The notes: a model not told the origin generated them from the sequence alone. DNA of 64,000 nucleotides from Hetaerina americana (GCA_022747635.1 JAKTNV010000003.1:10724048-10788047), one strand, 5' to 3'. Shown: positions 1-12,812, counted from the first letter of the stretch. Translations and numbers: made by a program.

Positions 1-2022
1 CAATCAAAAATGTTTTTCTTAATTTCATGTTAATTGAAACGTAGTAGCCTCAAGGTATTTCTATTCATAATGTATTTACAGGTTCTTTATGAATAAACCC
101 ATGCCTTCCCTTCGCGATTTTTGATAGCCCGATCATATATATACTATATACGCTACATTCCACTCTAATTCCGCAAAATAATCTTTCCCCAGCTTTTTCT
201 CAGGTTGGAATATGTTTTAACACCTTCTAAAAGTTTGCCTATATCCCCCTCAGGTTCTCCTCCATGAGCACCAAAACGTGTTGTGACATCGTGAAAACAT
301 TGGTTAGCGCTCACGTGGATCAACGGAATATTTTCGATTTGGTATGGAATACCTGGAACGAGGAGATGTTCGTGAGAAAAACAATAAGTAAGAAGCAAAG
401 ACTAGAGGACATGATGGCTTCTTGGATTCAAGGAGGTTGATGAGAGATTTGGAGTTGGCGCCAGAATTGAAGGTGGTCTCCCAGAGAGAGAGAGAGAGAA
501 GAGGAAGAGAGACATCGACCCTGGAGCAATGGGCAGATGCGTCGGCTGTTGTGGAGGGGGGGCAAGTGGGAGTGGGGAATGGAAAGGGGGGCAGGAGTTG
601 GTGGTGGGCGGCCGAAATGGTGATGTAGGGTGGGTGTGGTGGTTTCTAGGAGGAAGGGTTGCAACAGGGAAAGTGGGATGGGATGGTCTACAGTTCACGA
701 GGGAGGAGGAAAAAAAAAGGGGTCGACAGAAGAGACCTCCTCATCAGTGCGTGAGGGTGCGTGCGCGCCAAAGGTCCATGTGCATATACGTGGAATTAAT
801 TCCTAGCACGTCCCGCGCCTGCCGCTAAGGACACTGCCGATTGTGATTCCGATGCTGTTACTCGGGAAAGATTGCAAGACAGCGCTTAAGGAGTTCACTT
901 CGTTATTCCTGTGCCCGAGTCCTCGATCGCGAGAGGGGTTGACATCCTAAATAAGGTGAAGTACCTAACGTCCGACAATGTTGACTTAAAACAGCACAAC
1001 AGGAATCTTACGATTATGATGGGTGAAGCCAACGATACCTTGAAGAATAATAATGAAATTCCAGTGCCTGAAATGATAATTAAAAAGTAAATCGTTCAGA
1101 AAAACATCCGTAAAATTTAAACGATTAAAATAAGTTGATTTGATACATTTTTTCGCCTGAATTCCTCTAATCTCGATTCATTTGAAGTCACAAAAATAGG
1201 CAATCGTTTTCCTAAGTAATTGGGTGAACAGTTATATTCATTCTTAAATTTTTATCTTTTGTTCAATTCAATTTTTGAAGATATTGGCGGACAGCAAGAT
1301 GCTGGGAGAGCTGCTACAGATAAAACATTGGTATGGTACTCATAGCAATAGATTCACCTATTTTTGCACCAAAACACGTAAAATATATTTATATTTTTCC
1401 TTAAAACACATATTAACATATTTCAAAAAAACTTATTGAAAAATTGGAATTCAGTGCAATTCGTGATACAAAATAATTAATCTTAGCAACCACCCTTAAT
1501 CTCCTACACATACAAACCTCTGTGCAGCAAAGATATTGCCATATTTCGTCTAAGTTGATGTAACAGAACATCAATGAAACATCGAGTGGACTGCCTGCTG
1601 AACATTTTGTTTTAGGCAATCGACGAGTAACAGATTTTCATTTCATGCTGAATAATGTTTTACCATAACCAAATATTCTCCGTTGACTAACTCATTGAGA
1701 AGTTTCGTCTTTTCTTCGACTTTCACTATCCCTTTACGAATTAAAGTAAAAATTCCCTTTACTTAATGCTAGCGCGTTTATCAGGCACGAAGGGGGTGTG
1801 CGAATTCTCTGAGATTGCAAGCATAAACAAAACTCCTCTTATCGCTGGAAGAAGCAAACTCAATCCTCCAGGGAGAGAGTCGAGCATCGAATGTCATGGA
1901 CCACACCAGGGATCACGCCTGGGGAGAGAGGCAGAGGGGCTTATCCCATGGCACGGCACAGGAGAGCGAAGGAAATGGCACGAAGAGAGGGGCGCTAGGG
2001 ATAGAAACGGTGGTGCACTCAC
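1..2022 (-). other. Intron of the zinc-finger gene (start of the next intron)
   Basis: This is the DNA immediately downstream, on the minus strand, of the GTGAGT donor that ends the zinc-finger exon. I searched it for the rest of the finger (a linker followed by another Cys-Cys/His-His unit) and found nothing, so the next exon should lie beyond the left edge. It is mostly AT-rich. A purine-rich patch at about 484-720 includes a short (GA)n run. No RNA gene or mobile element is recognisable here. Confidence 0.6.
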
Positions 2023-2612
2023 CTGCTCGTGCTTCTTGAGGTAGGAGAGGCGCGGGAAGGCCTTTTCGCAGAAGGAGCAGGCGTAGGGCGTCGCGTCCGT
2101 GGGCCCGAGGGTGAAGAGCATCCCGGGAGCGGAGCGCACCCCTCGGCCCCCGCCGCCGCCGGCCCCCTCCGCGTCCGTCGCGCTGCTCGAGTTGGGCGTG
2201 GGGCAGGACGAGGAGCTGAGGGCGGAGGGGGAGGCGGCGCCGCCATCCTCCCCCAGGGTCCCTTCATCCCCGCCGCCGCCGCCCCCGACGGGCCCCGAAC
2301 CCCTCCCCCCGCGGGGCCTCCTGCCCCGCCTCCGCCCCCTCCTGCCCACCACCGCGCCCTCCACTTCGCCCCTCCGGGTTCCGACCCCCTCCCCTCCCGC
2401 CCCGTTGCCTCCCTCCTCCCCGCCGCCCCCCGACCGTCCCTTCCTGTGGCTACTGCTCCTCCCCCCCTCCTCCTCCTCCTCGTCCTCCTCCAAGTCCTCC
2501 TCCAAGTCGTCCTCCTCTAGCTCCTCCAATTCCTCCTCCTCCAGTTCCTCCTCCTCCTCTTCCTCGGGCGTCTCCGACCGCCAAGAGGACGGAGGTTCCG
2601 TGCCGAGGGCGT
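2023..2612 (-). CDS. Oaz: Internal coding exon of a ZNF423/ZNF521/Oaz-type C2H2 zinc-finger protein (partial gene)
   Basis: On the minus strand the exon opens after a strong acceptor (pyrimidine tract, then TGCACAG at 2613-2619) and closes at a consensus donor, CAG|GTGAGT, at 2023/2022. It has 590 bases: two complete a phase-1 codon and 196 codons follow. The protein has, in order, a short Ser/Pro segment, about 34 residues that are nearly all Glu/Asp with spaced Leu, Gly/Arg-rich and Ser-rich linkers, and TPYAC leading into a C2H2 finger. The finger reads C-x2-C-x12-H with the core RLSYLK and ends HEQ; its second His must come from the next exon. An acidic region followed by a finger of this type (FC-K-F, RLSYLK, HEQ) is what I recall of vertebrate ZNF423/521 and fly Oaz, nuclear DNA-binding cofactors of BMP/SMAD and EBF-type signalling. 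The family call rests on 21 residues. Other C2H2 families are possible but fit less well. Confidence 0.68.
2467..2566 (-). repeat. Coding trinucleotide-like repeat (acidic tract)
   Basis: The plus strand is an imperfect run of TCC/TCT units, so the coding minus strand is GAG/GAA/GAC with a few CTG or TTG. It encodes the Glu/Asp-rich segment of the zinc-finger exon. The frame stays open throughout, and interspersed Leu and Asp codons interrupt the run, which would limit slippage. Length variation between individuals is likely but cannot be seen from one sequence. Confidence 0.85.
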
Positions 2613-2699
2613 CTGTGCAGAGACGGAGGAAAGAAGAAACATTCAGCCGTTGAAATGCAATCGCGCAAGGAGAGTAGATAAACCAACCCAAATTGCACA

Positions 2700-5600
2700 A
2701 GGAGGTACATACACATTGGATCAATTCGATACTTTAGGTCTCTCAACAGGTTTCATCGAGATACGATGACCATCTTATACAACTCCAGCAATAGACTGTT
2801 TCACGAACAAATTATTACAAATTATCGCACAATTATCTAAGGCACGTATTACAAAATCGTTGTTCAGCACTGTTCAAAACCTACCCAGAATAGTTAGATT
2901 AACTTGATGGAACAACTGACTGAATTGGAAAGTTTACAAATGCTTGAGAGCATTAAGTACAACAAATATTCATCTACTGTGATACATGCACTTGATTGTA
3001 ACTACTGCATTATTTTGCCCAAAATATTTCCACATTACAGTTTGTAGTTTATCTTTTATTAAAAGTTACGGTCGAACATCGTGGTTAGAGCATTTTGTAA
3101 TCTGCATTGCCGTCTGTCTAAGAGTAATTCTCCGCGATTGTGATGCAACCTCTGGGCACTCGACACGGAAGCTAGCATTAGTTTCGCTAGTAGGAGGGAA
3201 TTCAGCGGGGCGAGTGGCTGGGGGAGGGAAGTGGAAGGGGGTCCGCGAGCGACCGAATTTTCCAAATCCCCAAGAGGCGTAACGCGATGCTTTCGGAAGG
3301 GGAAAGGCGCTTGCAATTAACTATTGAAGGGGGAAACTCACCGACCTTCGCATCGCGAAATCGCAAATTTCCGCATAACCCTCGTTCCCATCACCCCCGG
3401 CAACCTCGCATACGCCTTAAGAAGAGTGCCGAAGGGGCCGAGCGCTTCGGCCTTTGCGGGGGTGGCGGGAGTGCTGAGCATCCGAGAGGCAGAGGAGGAA
3501 GAGGGCCTCGACGGCAATTTTGGGGCTTCCGTTCAGGAGGGGGGGAAAGGGGCTAGGACCTTTCTCTTCGGAGTCGCTGCATTCCCAATCACGCTTGGTT
3601 TCTCTGGACTTGGCACACCCCCTCTGACCAGAGCTAATACTCTGATTACGAATCAATAATGGAAGCCGCATCTGATGGACCGGATAATGCCATCGCCGGA
3701 TTGTGTCGGCGGGACGTGGGCCCACGATTCTTCTTGACTCGACTGCACGGAATACGTGCGACTTTGGGGGGCTGCTTGGCAACGATGTGGACAACCTGAT
3801 TTCGGAAATCTGGGGAGGTAGTTGGAGCCGGTCGCCGGATTATCGGTGTGGCGATCAAACGCAATATGGATCACTGGGCGCCTCGATTCGATTTCTGCAG
3901 TAAAAATTCATCCGTGTACTACTTAAAGTTGTTATTTCAAACAGAAACGTAGTCAACACTCAAAATGGTACTTGGAAAAGATAATATATCAAAATAATTG
4001 ATCAAATTACGATATATTTTGCATGCTTTCGCAAGAAATAACACGAACAAGATCATTTTTACCTTCTGACTTCTCGTTTTCTTCAGCTAGGGAATTTTTA
4101 ACATGCATGATATTAAGATCCTTCACACGATTAATGAATAGAGCTATCTATTTAATCATAACTATTATTAGACCTGCACTAATACGTAGAACAAACTATA
4201 AATAAATTGTTAAATTAAAAATAAAGATGAAGGATGTCTTTTGTTAATGTACGACGATCAACCGAAAGACCTCATTTCATAATCTGAAGATATATCGGTC
4301 ATCACTTTTACACCTTAGAATCACGTCTATCTGAATTCAAGAATATGTCTAGAGAGTAGGGCGATTACGCATAGGAGCAAAACCACAATAATTCATCCAC
4401 GAAGGTCCTTTCCCTTCAGCCCGAGGGTGCGCCGCGGCTGACGGCTTCGGGGCTGCACTACTCGACTCACGGCTAGAACACGAGGGCATCCCCCGTCCGT
4501 TTTGTTTCATACCGACCTGCTCCCCACTAACCTTTAGCCATCTGACTCCCAAATTCCGTTTTCGGCGCGGATACTAACAGGCACAGTCACGGGAAATCCG
4601 TCCCTATATACTAAGAAGCGTAAATTTTTCCCAAGTAAGACGATCACTTTTTTTCTCTACCCCCATTAACCATGCCGAAGTTCAAGGCGTCGTTGAAATC
4701 GTCCGGGCCCGCTGCATTCTACGTCTCGTGTGGAACGCATTTAATATCTGCCTCTCTCGGCTGGTGGAACACATTCCAGAAAAGGCCCATAACAACTGAA
4801 GGTATTCTTGACGCGGTTGAAGCAAGTCGCCCTTGGCAATTAAGCAGGGAGAGAGGGAAAACTTTTCCAAGGAGACGAGAGAGATAGGGGGGGGAGTTGA
4901 GGGATGAGGGTGGACCGTGGATTTAATCAAACGAGATCTAAACTTAAACTCGGAAAACGGCAGCTTTTTTTCAGTTTCGCAAAAAAAGCTCGCTCTTGGT
5001 AAGAAAGGTCAACTTTCGCTGCAGTGCCGCCCTTCCACTTCTTGACCCTTGGGGCTATTTTAGTCCCCAATTAAAGCCGTGGAATGAGTATTTCGCGTGA
5101 GAGGGCGGAGGGGAAGGGGGGAGATGGAGGGTTGGGGACTGTTAACGCCCACTCTGGCCTGTTGCCGGGGACACACGAGCATTCTGACGGGGGTTGGAGG
5201 CGTATTCCACGCGCATGCATGAGCCATATCGTGGTGGATGAGCCGAGTGAGTTGACAGAAGGGCGTGAGGGGGAGGGGGTCCATTATGGCTTCTTCTAGC
5301 CGGATTGAGTGCGCCTAAACCACCAGGGGACGGATATGCGTTTTACACAAGAACGAAGTGAAGTACGTAGAAATAAAACGTACAAGAAAATTATGCATAC
5401 TGCATGTGAACAATTTACTAAATAAAAATTAAATGAAAAATTGTACGTGGATTCAGTTCTTAAACAAGCAAATTCAGCAGCTATTCTTACAAATCACCAA
5501 TAAAAATAAGTAATATATTAGGCAGGCTTTAATAATTGGGCATTTGACCATCTCTTCTAAAAAAACAAAAAATCAGGGATTAGTGCTTTATACGAATCCC

Positions 5601-7960
5601 AATAAGCCATACCAATGAAGGTAAATTTTGAATAAAGACGTAAAGTTATTAAAATTGTTTTAATTTAACGTATTTATTAGCCTTAACGTACGCTTTAGCC
5701 TTTAAGTCTATCGATTAAACTCTCTTCTCCTCTTGATCATGAACTAACAAGGACGAAAACTGTTGTTGCATCAAAGCAAGAAAGCACTCGCACTACTAAC
5801 CTTGTTGCTGATAGATCAAAATTGATGAAAATTCTAGCAACTCTATCAGAAAAACTTGAACGCGCCTGAAATATCAATTGAGATGCATTTCAGCTGTAAG
5901 TTGCGTGTCATTTAAATTTCAGCGTTGTCCCGGCGCGCGACCCAGGTCAAATCAAACAGTTTAATTTTCCTGCGCTCATGAAAAATAATTTCCTACGAAG
6001 AAGACATTCAATCGAGTGGCTCCTGAAAATCCTGATCCCTATAATTTGTGGATGTGAAAGTGCAAACACCAACTCAGGATCGAGTCTTAAATTGCAATAC
6101 ACAATGCCGAGAGTCGCGAGTTCTCTTTCCGTAATGAGTCCAAACATCATCGATCTCGTACACTAGTAAGATGGGAAACGTGTTTGGCGCTGAAAACAGG
6201 CGTGAATGGGACCACGAAGTGTCTTCTGTGAGAAGGGGGGGCGACTGAAGTTGGGAGAGGAGGGGGTGGCGAGGAGGGGGAAAGGAGGAGGTCAGGAGGT
6301 CACGTGGCCGCACACACGAACGCCGACTGTCGTCGTCTCCTTTTCGATGATGAAGTGATTCGAAGGCTTTCACGGACGGGAAACTTAATTCTCCGTGTCC
6401 AAAAGGGCTTCCAATCGAAGAAAGAAAAGCAGAGCGTAAACAAGAAACGGGGTTGAAGGCGGGAAGGGAGAAATAAGTTCCGCGACGACGAGCCTGGAGG
6501 CAGCGTGAAAATTTGGTGAGCACTAAGTCACCAAAGTCATTCCGAACTGATCTTCGAGTTACTAATACAAGGATGGAGGCACGTGATCAACCGGAACAAC
6601 CAGGCTTCACTTTAATAAATAGCTCATTATCGAGTAAGCATTAACGGATGTTTAGATAAACCGGACCTCCATTTTGATCAAAGTGCAGAGATATGGACGA
6701 AATGCTTAATCCTCCCCTTATCCTCAAAACATTGTTCTTCCAGTAATCAATCGCTCTATACCGTCCATCTCTCCCTCCCATCATTCCTTCCTCCTCTCTT
6801 TCTCTCTCAACCCTACTCTTCCTCCATTGGCCTCTGGTGAAATACCAACCGCGAAAATTGAGTCATTTGAATGTACCTAATTTACGCTAATTTCCGTTCA
6901 AGTCCACCACCTACCTCTTTCATAATTCAATCGAACAGTTCATCTTAATCCTTTCAACTCCGACCTAGGTGGACATTTTTACATTTTAATTGTGTTACCA
7001 ACAAATCCTTCGGATAAATCTTAATATACGAGTAAACGTTGATTCTACAGCAGCAAACAAATATCACGCACCGCAATAATTCAGTTCATGTTCAACAGAA
7101 GTAGAAAATTATGTTTCTTAAAACCTGGATCAAAATGATAATAATAATACAAAACATTGACTTCCGACGGTTGGAACTCCTTAGTGCGTTGATGGGCGCA
7201 GGAAGCTCTCTTTTTATGGAAGAGAAGCCAGAAACTGTATGAATATAGGTACTAGATGATGAAAAACTGGACCTTGAATCACTCATTCGAAACCGGTTTC
7301 CACTAACCTGGCATCTTCAGGATATACATATACATGGGGTGTCGATGATACCATATAAAGACAGTGAAGGGTTTACTCCGAACAGTATCAACCGTGTTTT
7401 AACATGTTCCTAGGAAGATTTAACTCGGGCACATCCGCCACAATTTTACATTAAGGATATGGTTTGTTTCCGTATTGAGCAACAAGGGTGATCTGATTTA
7501 ATAACTTTGCACGCCCTGGGGAATTTACGCATAAATCTAGCCAACAAACTTGAAGTCCTAGCAGTTGAAAAGAAACGTCAAAAGTAAAAAGAATGACTTG
7601 ATATATCTGTCGCATGATGACGGAATATGAATTCCTGAGGATGAGTGGGAAAGAAAACGAGGAAAGACGAGGAGAAGAGGGTGGATGGCCAAGGGAGGAG
7701 GAGAGAAAAAAATTGTGGAAAAATGAAGAATACTACCATGACATGGATATGCTAGCAGCATTCTTCATAATGCGTACCCATAGGGCATAGCGAGAGTTTG
7801 AGGAGGAATACCGGTCTACATTTCCATGAAACCTCGGATTGAATGATAATCATTGAATGCGAACACCAAGAGTACACGAAAGGGCCTCAGTCAAAGAGAG
7901 CATACATCCTCAGATACGAGATAGGTACGTGTCTCACTGGGGGGTCTCCGCCCTTGGTAG
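2700..7960. other. Intronic, mainly AT-rich; no gene seen
   Basis: The stretch alternates AT-rich DNA with GC- or purine-rich patches at about 3190-3560, 5080-5290 and 6220-6480. Translations across it are short or low-complexity, and none shows a recognisable domain. A hairpin motif at 7296-7320 is listed separately. Confidence 0.5.
7296..7320 (-). other. CTGAAGA-stem-GAAA hairpin motif, weak copy
   Basis: On the minus strand CTGAAGA is followed by a short CCA/TGG stem-loop and then GAAAC. It resembles the motif in the Penelope arms at 30766-30797 and 31781-31812, but the stem is only about three pairs. It may be a remnant of another element's end. Confidence 0.3.
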
Positions 7961-7964
7961 CACA

Positions 7965-8300
7965 TTCATGGAAGTGGGCGTGGGAGTGCGTTTGCGGTGT
8001 CGGGTGCGGGGGGGGGGGGAGGGAAGAGTATCTGAGAGCGCGGAGTGACACCGCCGCCCGCCAACGCGACGGCGGCGGGCCGCGGGGTTGACGTCTGGCG
8101 GTCATGTTGGAAGTATCAGACGCGGAATGGCTCGAACGACGGGAGATATTAAGTGTATGGGTTACCGATGGCCGCACGCGAACGTTGGGCGCGGTGACAC
8201 CTCCCGTAAGAGGAGCCGGGTTCGAATCCGACACGCGCGGTTGGGCTGGCGGCAGCACGCCACTCCCTTCCCACGAGCACACCCGCACGAAAAGGCAGAA
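7965..8300 (+). mobile_element. GC-rich block containing a tRNA-like SINE-type segment
   Basis: A possible A box (TGGCCGCAC) near 8169 is followed about 50 bases later by a canonical B-box-like GGTTCGAATCC near 8219-8229. The core therefore looks like a diverged tRNA-derived SINE on the plus strand. A G-homopolymer run lies just upstream at about 8009-8020. I see no poly-A or simple-repeat tail and no target-site duplication, and the segment lacks the tRNA secondary structure needed to call a real tRNA gene. Confidence 0.35.
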
Positions 8301-9550
8301 TAGGAAGTGGAAAAGAAAATCCTGTTAATCTCCCTCTGTCTCGTGTATATGTTTTCTATCTGAGTAAATAAAGATTACTAGCTGGGCGTGGCCTGGGCCA
8401 ACGATTGATATAAGAGAAAACGCAATGGGAATGCAAGGAGAAAATTGAGGACTTCAGAAAAAAAGCTCAAGAGATACCTAAGTGGTGCTTCAAATGATTG
8501 TTACAGGGCATAGTCACATCAAACTGTAGCTTTTCATCTCAAGAAAACACTTATCAATAGCACAAAAATCTCCTCACGGGAAAAATTACAACCATTAGTC
8601 TCTGATTTTGACCCAATTAAATATTCCACCTTCCATTTGAACATGTTGACTTCATTATGCTAATAAGTAACCTTCAAAGTTTAGTCAGTAAAATTAATTA
8701 AGTCAAAATTCCTCATTTTTGTTCCTGAAAATGGAAATAATTTACGAAAAAATTGAAATAATATGTATTTATTCCTTTTATTTAACTTGCCAAGTACCCA
8801 TCTACTTCTAGATTCGATGAAAATACTCGCATAAAAATGAACTGCATTTTCCGAAGACAAAAATGAATATTTTTTTTGGAATTGACACTTTTTATCTAAT
8901 AAAAATTATAGTCTTAGGATTCCAAGATCAAGAATTGATACTTTTGTAAGTTATAGTAGGGATATCGATGTTGGCGTAACTACAAATAAGCACATGGGGA
9001 CAGGGTTATTGATTCAAGAGAATACGTGGAATATAATGAAAGAAAGCATTTGGAAATTTTCAGCGAATATCGGTAGGTTTTACTGACTAATGTCTGTCAG
9101 ACACTGATGCAATCATCATGGATGTGAAATATCAAGGTTACTCGCCTCTTAAAAGTCGAATGAATAATTTAAACCCTTGAGAAGAGAGAATTCTTCAACT
9201 CACGATGAGTGCATCTACTAGAACTTGCACGATACTTACTTATGGAACATGGCCGGGAGGATATTATTAAACGCAAATCCAAACATGATTTGTCTAAGCA
9301 CGCCTATGCCATTCGACATAATTATCACCAACAAATGAAACAAATTCAAGAAAACAAATTCGTTACAACACGTTTTAAGGCCCTAGAACAAAGTATTACA
9401 AAAAAATTCCCAAAAAGTAAAGCGAGTCGTACAAAAACAGGCGAAGGCAACACTCGTTTTGGCTCAACTCAGGAGATCAAGTTCTCCACTCACATGCTGG
9501 ATAGAAATTACAGTAAGACGCTGTGTGTAGGGAGGCAAGCGATTACAAGG
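8300..9550. other. AT-rich intronic DNA
   Basis: No supported gene. The only open stretch of note, from an ATG at about 9242 to 9556, encodes a Lys/His/Gln-rich peptide without a recognisable domain. Confidence 0.5.
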
Positions 9551-9554
9551 ATGT

Positions 9555-10400
9555 GAGCGCTCCCGCTCTCTCTCTCTCCTGTGAAGACCCTCCCCTCCCT
9601 TCTGCGCCCGCCAGCTCCGTTCCCTCGACGTCATTTCCAACAGATTTACAGCGACTAAAACTTCGTGTGCGAGTGCCGGTGGGGGAGAGGGAGGGATGGG
9701 GGGGGATGAGACGCGGGTGAGGGGAAGAAGTAACAGAGGGGTCGGGAATAAGGAGCAGGCATTTATTAGAAGAGCCCGTGTTACACGGCCGCGGGGTGGC
9801 CTCTTAAGAATTCCACGGCGACACACGCACGCACACTTTTAAAACACCACTAAAACAACCAGCCGGAATCTTCCCGCGATGCCGCAAGGAAAGAGTAGTT
9901 TCGGAGGGGCGGGGCTGAGGCGGGGTGGAAGAGAGGGGGGTAGGTCGTTAAGGCTGATGTTGGAAGGATTAGTTGGGGATGGGGGCGCAGAGTGTGGCAG
10001 AGGGAGCGGGGGAGGGGTGGGCAGCGGAGGAGTCATGGAGGCGGCGTCGAGGGGGCAGGGGGAGACGTGGTAGAGGCTTGGCGGAGGGGGGCCGAGAGGA
10101 CGAGGAGGAGGAGTTCCCGGGCGGGGGAGCGAGAGGCACGGACCGAGTTAACTCAGAATGCGGAGTTCAAGACTGGGGTCGAGGCGGAGAAACAAATATT
10201 ATTGAAACGAATGAGTAGCGGGTCGCAGTCGGTTGGGACCTCTGGGGAATTGTGACGTCACACGCGCGGTGCCACGATGACATTGTTTAAAGGGGCGGGT
10301 TCGGGAAGGAACGATTCGGGGTTAAAAGGGTGAGAGGGGACGGGGATGAGGCGCGGGGGTCGGGGAGAGGAGAGGGTGCAAGGAGGGGAGACGGGAATGG
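9555..10400. other. GC-rich island, G-rich on the plus strand
   Basis: A C/T-rich entry segment passes at about 9670 into a long G/GA-rich tract that continues to about 10400 with many GGGG runs. A TGACGTCA (CRE-like) octamer lies at 10254-10261. Both strands translate only to low-complexity peptides. I interpret it as a compositional or regulatory island inside the intron, not as an exon. Confidence 0.45.
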
Positions 10401-11289
10401 GGACCCAAATGGAATGCAATTGGACTGTCAATTGGAATATCTAGTGTGAAGCGATGTTTGCGGATGCATTGGAATTGATTAAGGGAGCCGTGTCTCAATG
10501 CCCTCGTATTGGAATGCATTAGAGACAATCAAAAGCAATCCTTAACACAATGCGGGAATGGGCACTCTTACCGATCCGTGGTTCTCGCTGCGTTCTGATT
10601 AAGCAAGAGCCCAATTAGCCATGTCCTTTGGGGCGATTTGTTGGAAAATTAAAAACGTTTGAACACGAATACTCTTTTCGAAGCTTTGTGATACATAATT
10701 TTTTCCCGAATAAAGTAATCAAATTGAGTGGCATAGGAAATAATTTGGAAAAATTTAGACACAGTCAAAGAACATGAAATTTAAAAAAACTTGTGGCGAA
10801 CAGTTTTATTTCATTTTATTGAGTGATTGTACATATTGTAAGAGAGGCTACCAGGATATTTACTGTCTAACGCTGATTTCGCATTTATTACCACTCCCAA
10901 GTGTCTTTCTCAGTTTCTCGCAAAAATATTTTGACTATCATTTTATTGCACACAATAATTTATGGATAGGTGAAGATCTAATTAACGATTTACACAAAAT
11001 GATGTAAAATGAGTACCAAGATAAATTATGTAACTATTATAAGATCACAACAAGACGTGCTATTTTAGGATTATTAATAAACTATCCGCTTCAGGCGAGA
11101 CTACGTTATTTTTTACGTGCCTTGGCGGGTACACGAGTGCTGGATTGACTGAGTAGCTCGATGAAACGTAACCTGTTGCGCATATCCACCACGTATTAGG
11201 CCATCTCCGCAATAGAGAGGCGGTAGACTTCTACGGGGTTTCCGCAACACGATTACACCCCTCAATCAGTAAAAACAGACCCCAAGGAG

Positions 11290-12480
11290 CAGAGTACGTG
11301 AAATAATCCGTGGATGGAGAGAGGCGGAGGAGAGGAAGGTTCTCCCGGGGGCGTGGAGAGGGACGAATGCGGTATTTGCCACCGCGCATTAAAAAGGATC
11401 CTCTCCGGGGTCGCTCGCGTCGGTAGCTACGTCACGAGCAATTAGGGTCATCCAGTCGCCGCTTCTTTACCAACTCCTCCTCCCCCGCGTTAAGGGTGTA
11501 AGATGGATAGGGAGAGGGATGGGAGTGGAGGGGCGGTGTTTGAGTGGGTGGGTCGAGGTATCGGGGAGGAGTGGGAGACGGGAGAGGCGAGGCTCTTCTT
11601 CGGAGGGGCTGCCCCTCTCCACCCGAAACCACCCCCCCCCTCCTCACGACGAGAAATTGGACGGGTGACGTCCGACGGAAGGGGTCGCCAGGTCGGAGAG
11701 AAACAATGGTTTGACACTCGGCGCACATCGGCGAGGGCTCCAGGGCTAGAGGAGAGGGGAGAGAGGGGGATGTGGGTGGGTCGGGAGCTGGTGGAAGGCA
11801 TCCCACGGGGGAGGGACAAGGGTGAACCCCTCGCAGAACCAAGGATAAGCCGCCCCACCCGTTCGCTCCCCTCCTCTCACGAGTCGATTGCCACCACGAC
11901 GCAACCGAAAGGTCCGCGGGCGGAGAGGGGGTCCCGACCGCGAGTTTGACCCACACGCCCAACCCCTACCACCCTCCCCATGAAGTCTTCTGCCGAATGG
12001 GGAAGGGGGACGAAGCCACGACGACGAGTCGGCCCGAGGGTCTGTCGACGTCCCTACTAGACGAACGGCGTTATGGGACGGTCGAAGAGGGAAAAACATC
12101 GTCCCATTTAAGTAAGTAAGCATGCTCACACACATGCATGTGCACTTACATCGAAAATAAGAAGGCGCGGACCGAGGTTCAGATGCAACGGGAAAGTGGA
12201 GAGGGATGTCCTGCCCACACTAATGTCGTTCGGGCGGATTTAAATCGCCCTCTCTCCCCGGATGAGGCAAGCGAGGATCCGGGGACGGGGGAGTGGAGTG
12301 GAGAGTCCGGACGTCACGCGCCGTTGCCTCATCTGGACCACAAGGCGGTCGCCGCGCCTCGTCGCCGTGTTAAGGGTATTAGATGGAATTCGGAGAATGA
12401 TTCGGTGGCTCCGTATTCTGTGGTAATTCATCTACGGATGCGTCAATCGGAGCTTTTTAGCGGCCTCTCCGCTCCATTCC
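11290..12480. other. GC-rich island
   Basis: About 1.2 kb of CpG-containing, G-rich plus-strand DNA, with a short C-run segment at 11620-11645. The long open frames on both strands are compositional artefacts full of Pro, Arg, Gly and Ser. No domain, splice consensus or element end stands out. Confidence 0.45.
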
Positions 12481-12747
12481 TATCTTTGTAACACTCGAGC
12501 TATTCAACTTTATTCAAGACGTTGTCCTTATATATGAAGATTCCACAGAATAAAATAATTTCACGGAAAATTTCTTCGGATAATTACAAGGGAGGAAATA
12601 ATGTCGCCTTACTACAACCATTACAAATCTAATGGATGTTATTTGAAAGATGATATCGTAAATACAATGACTCGGTCAGCACTTTGCAATATATAACAAG
12701 AGTTTCATAAAAACTATTTAGTGTCGTCCAACTATTTGATATTTTAG

Positions 12748-12812
12748 CACCCTGTAAGCCACCGCTAGGATATATAGCAGGGGATGAATACACACCAGAC
12801 TAATTTTGACCC
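12748..12812 (+). repeat. Dispersed repeat, copy 1
   Basis: About 65 bases that align without large gaps to 39103-39166, sharing blocks such as CCACCGCTAGG, GATGAATAC/GGTGAATAC and CCAGA-TAATTTT. The flanks do not align, so only this core is shared. Its parent element is unknown to me. Confidence 0.65.

Noticed and set aside
2029..2653. Long plus-strand open frames opposite the zinc-finger exon (163 and 184 codons)
   Set aside because: They are Pro/Ser-rich complements of the GC-rich minus-strand exon, with no domain of their own; the minus strand has splice sites and a finger.
9242..9556. Lys/His/Gln-rich frame starting at an ATG near 9242
   Set aside because: No domain or splice context was recognised and the composition follows AT-rich DNA. 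It remains possible but unsupported.
12748..12812. A CRISPR-like or satellite array based on the 65-base repeat
   Set aside because: Only two copies, 26 kb apart, with no regular spacing; nothing in the window resembles a CRISPR array.
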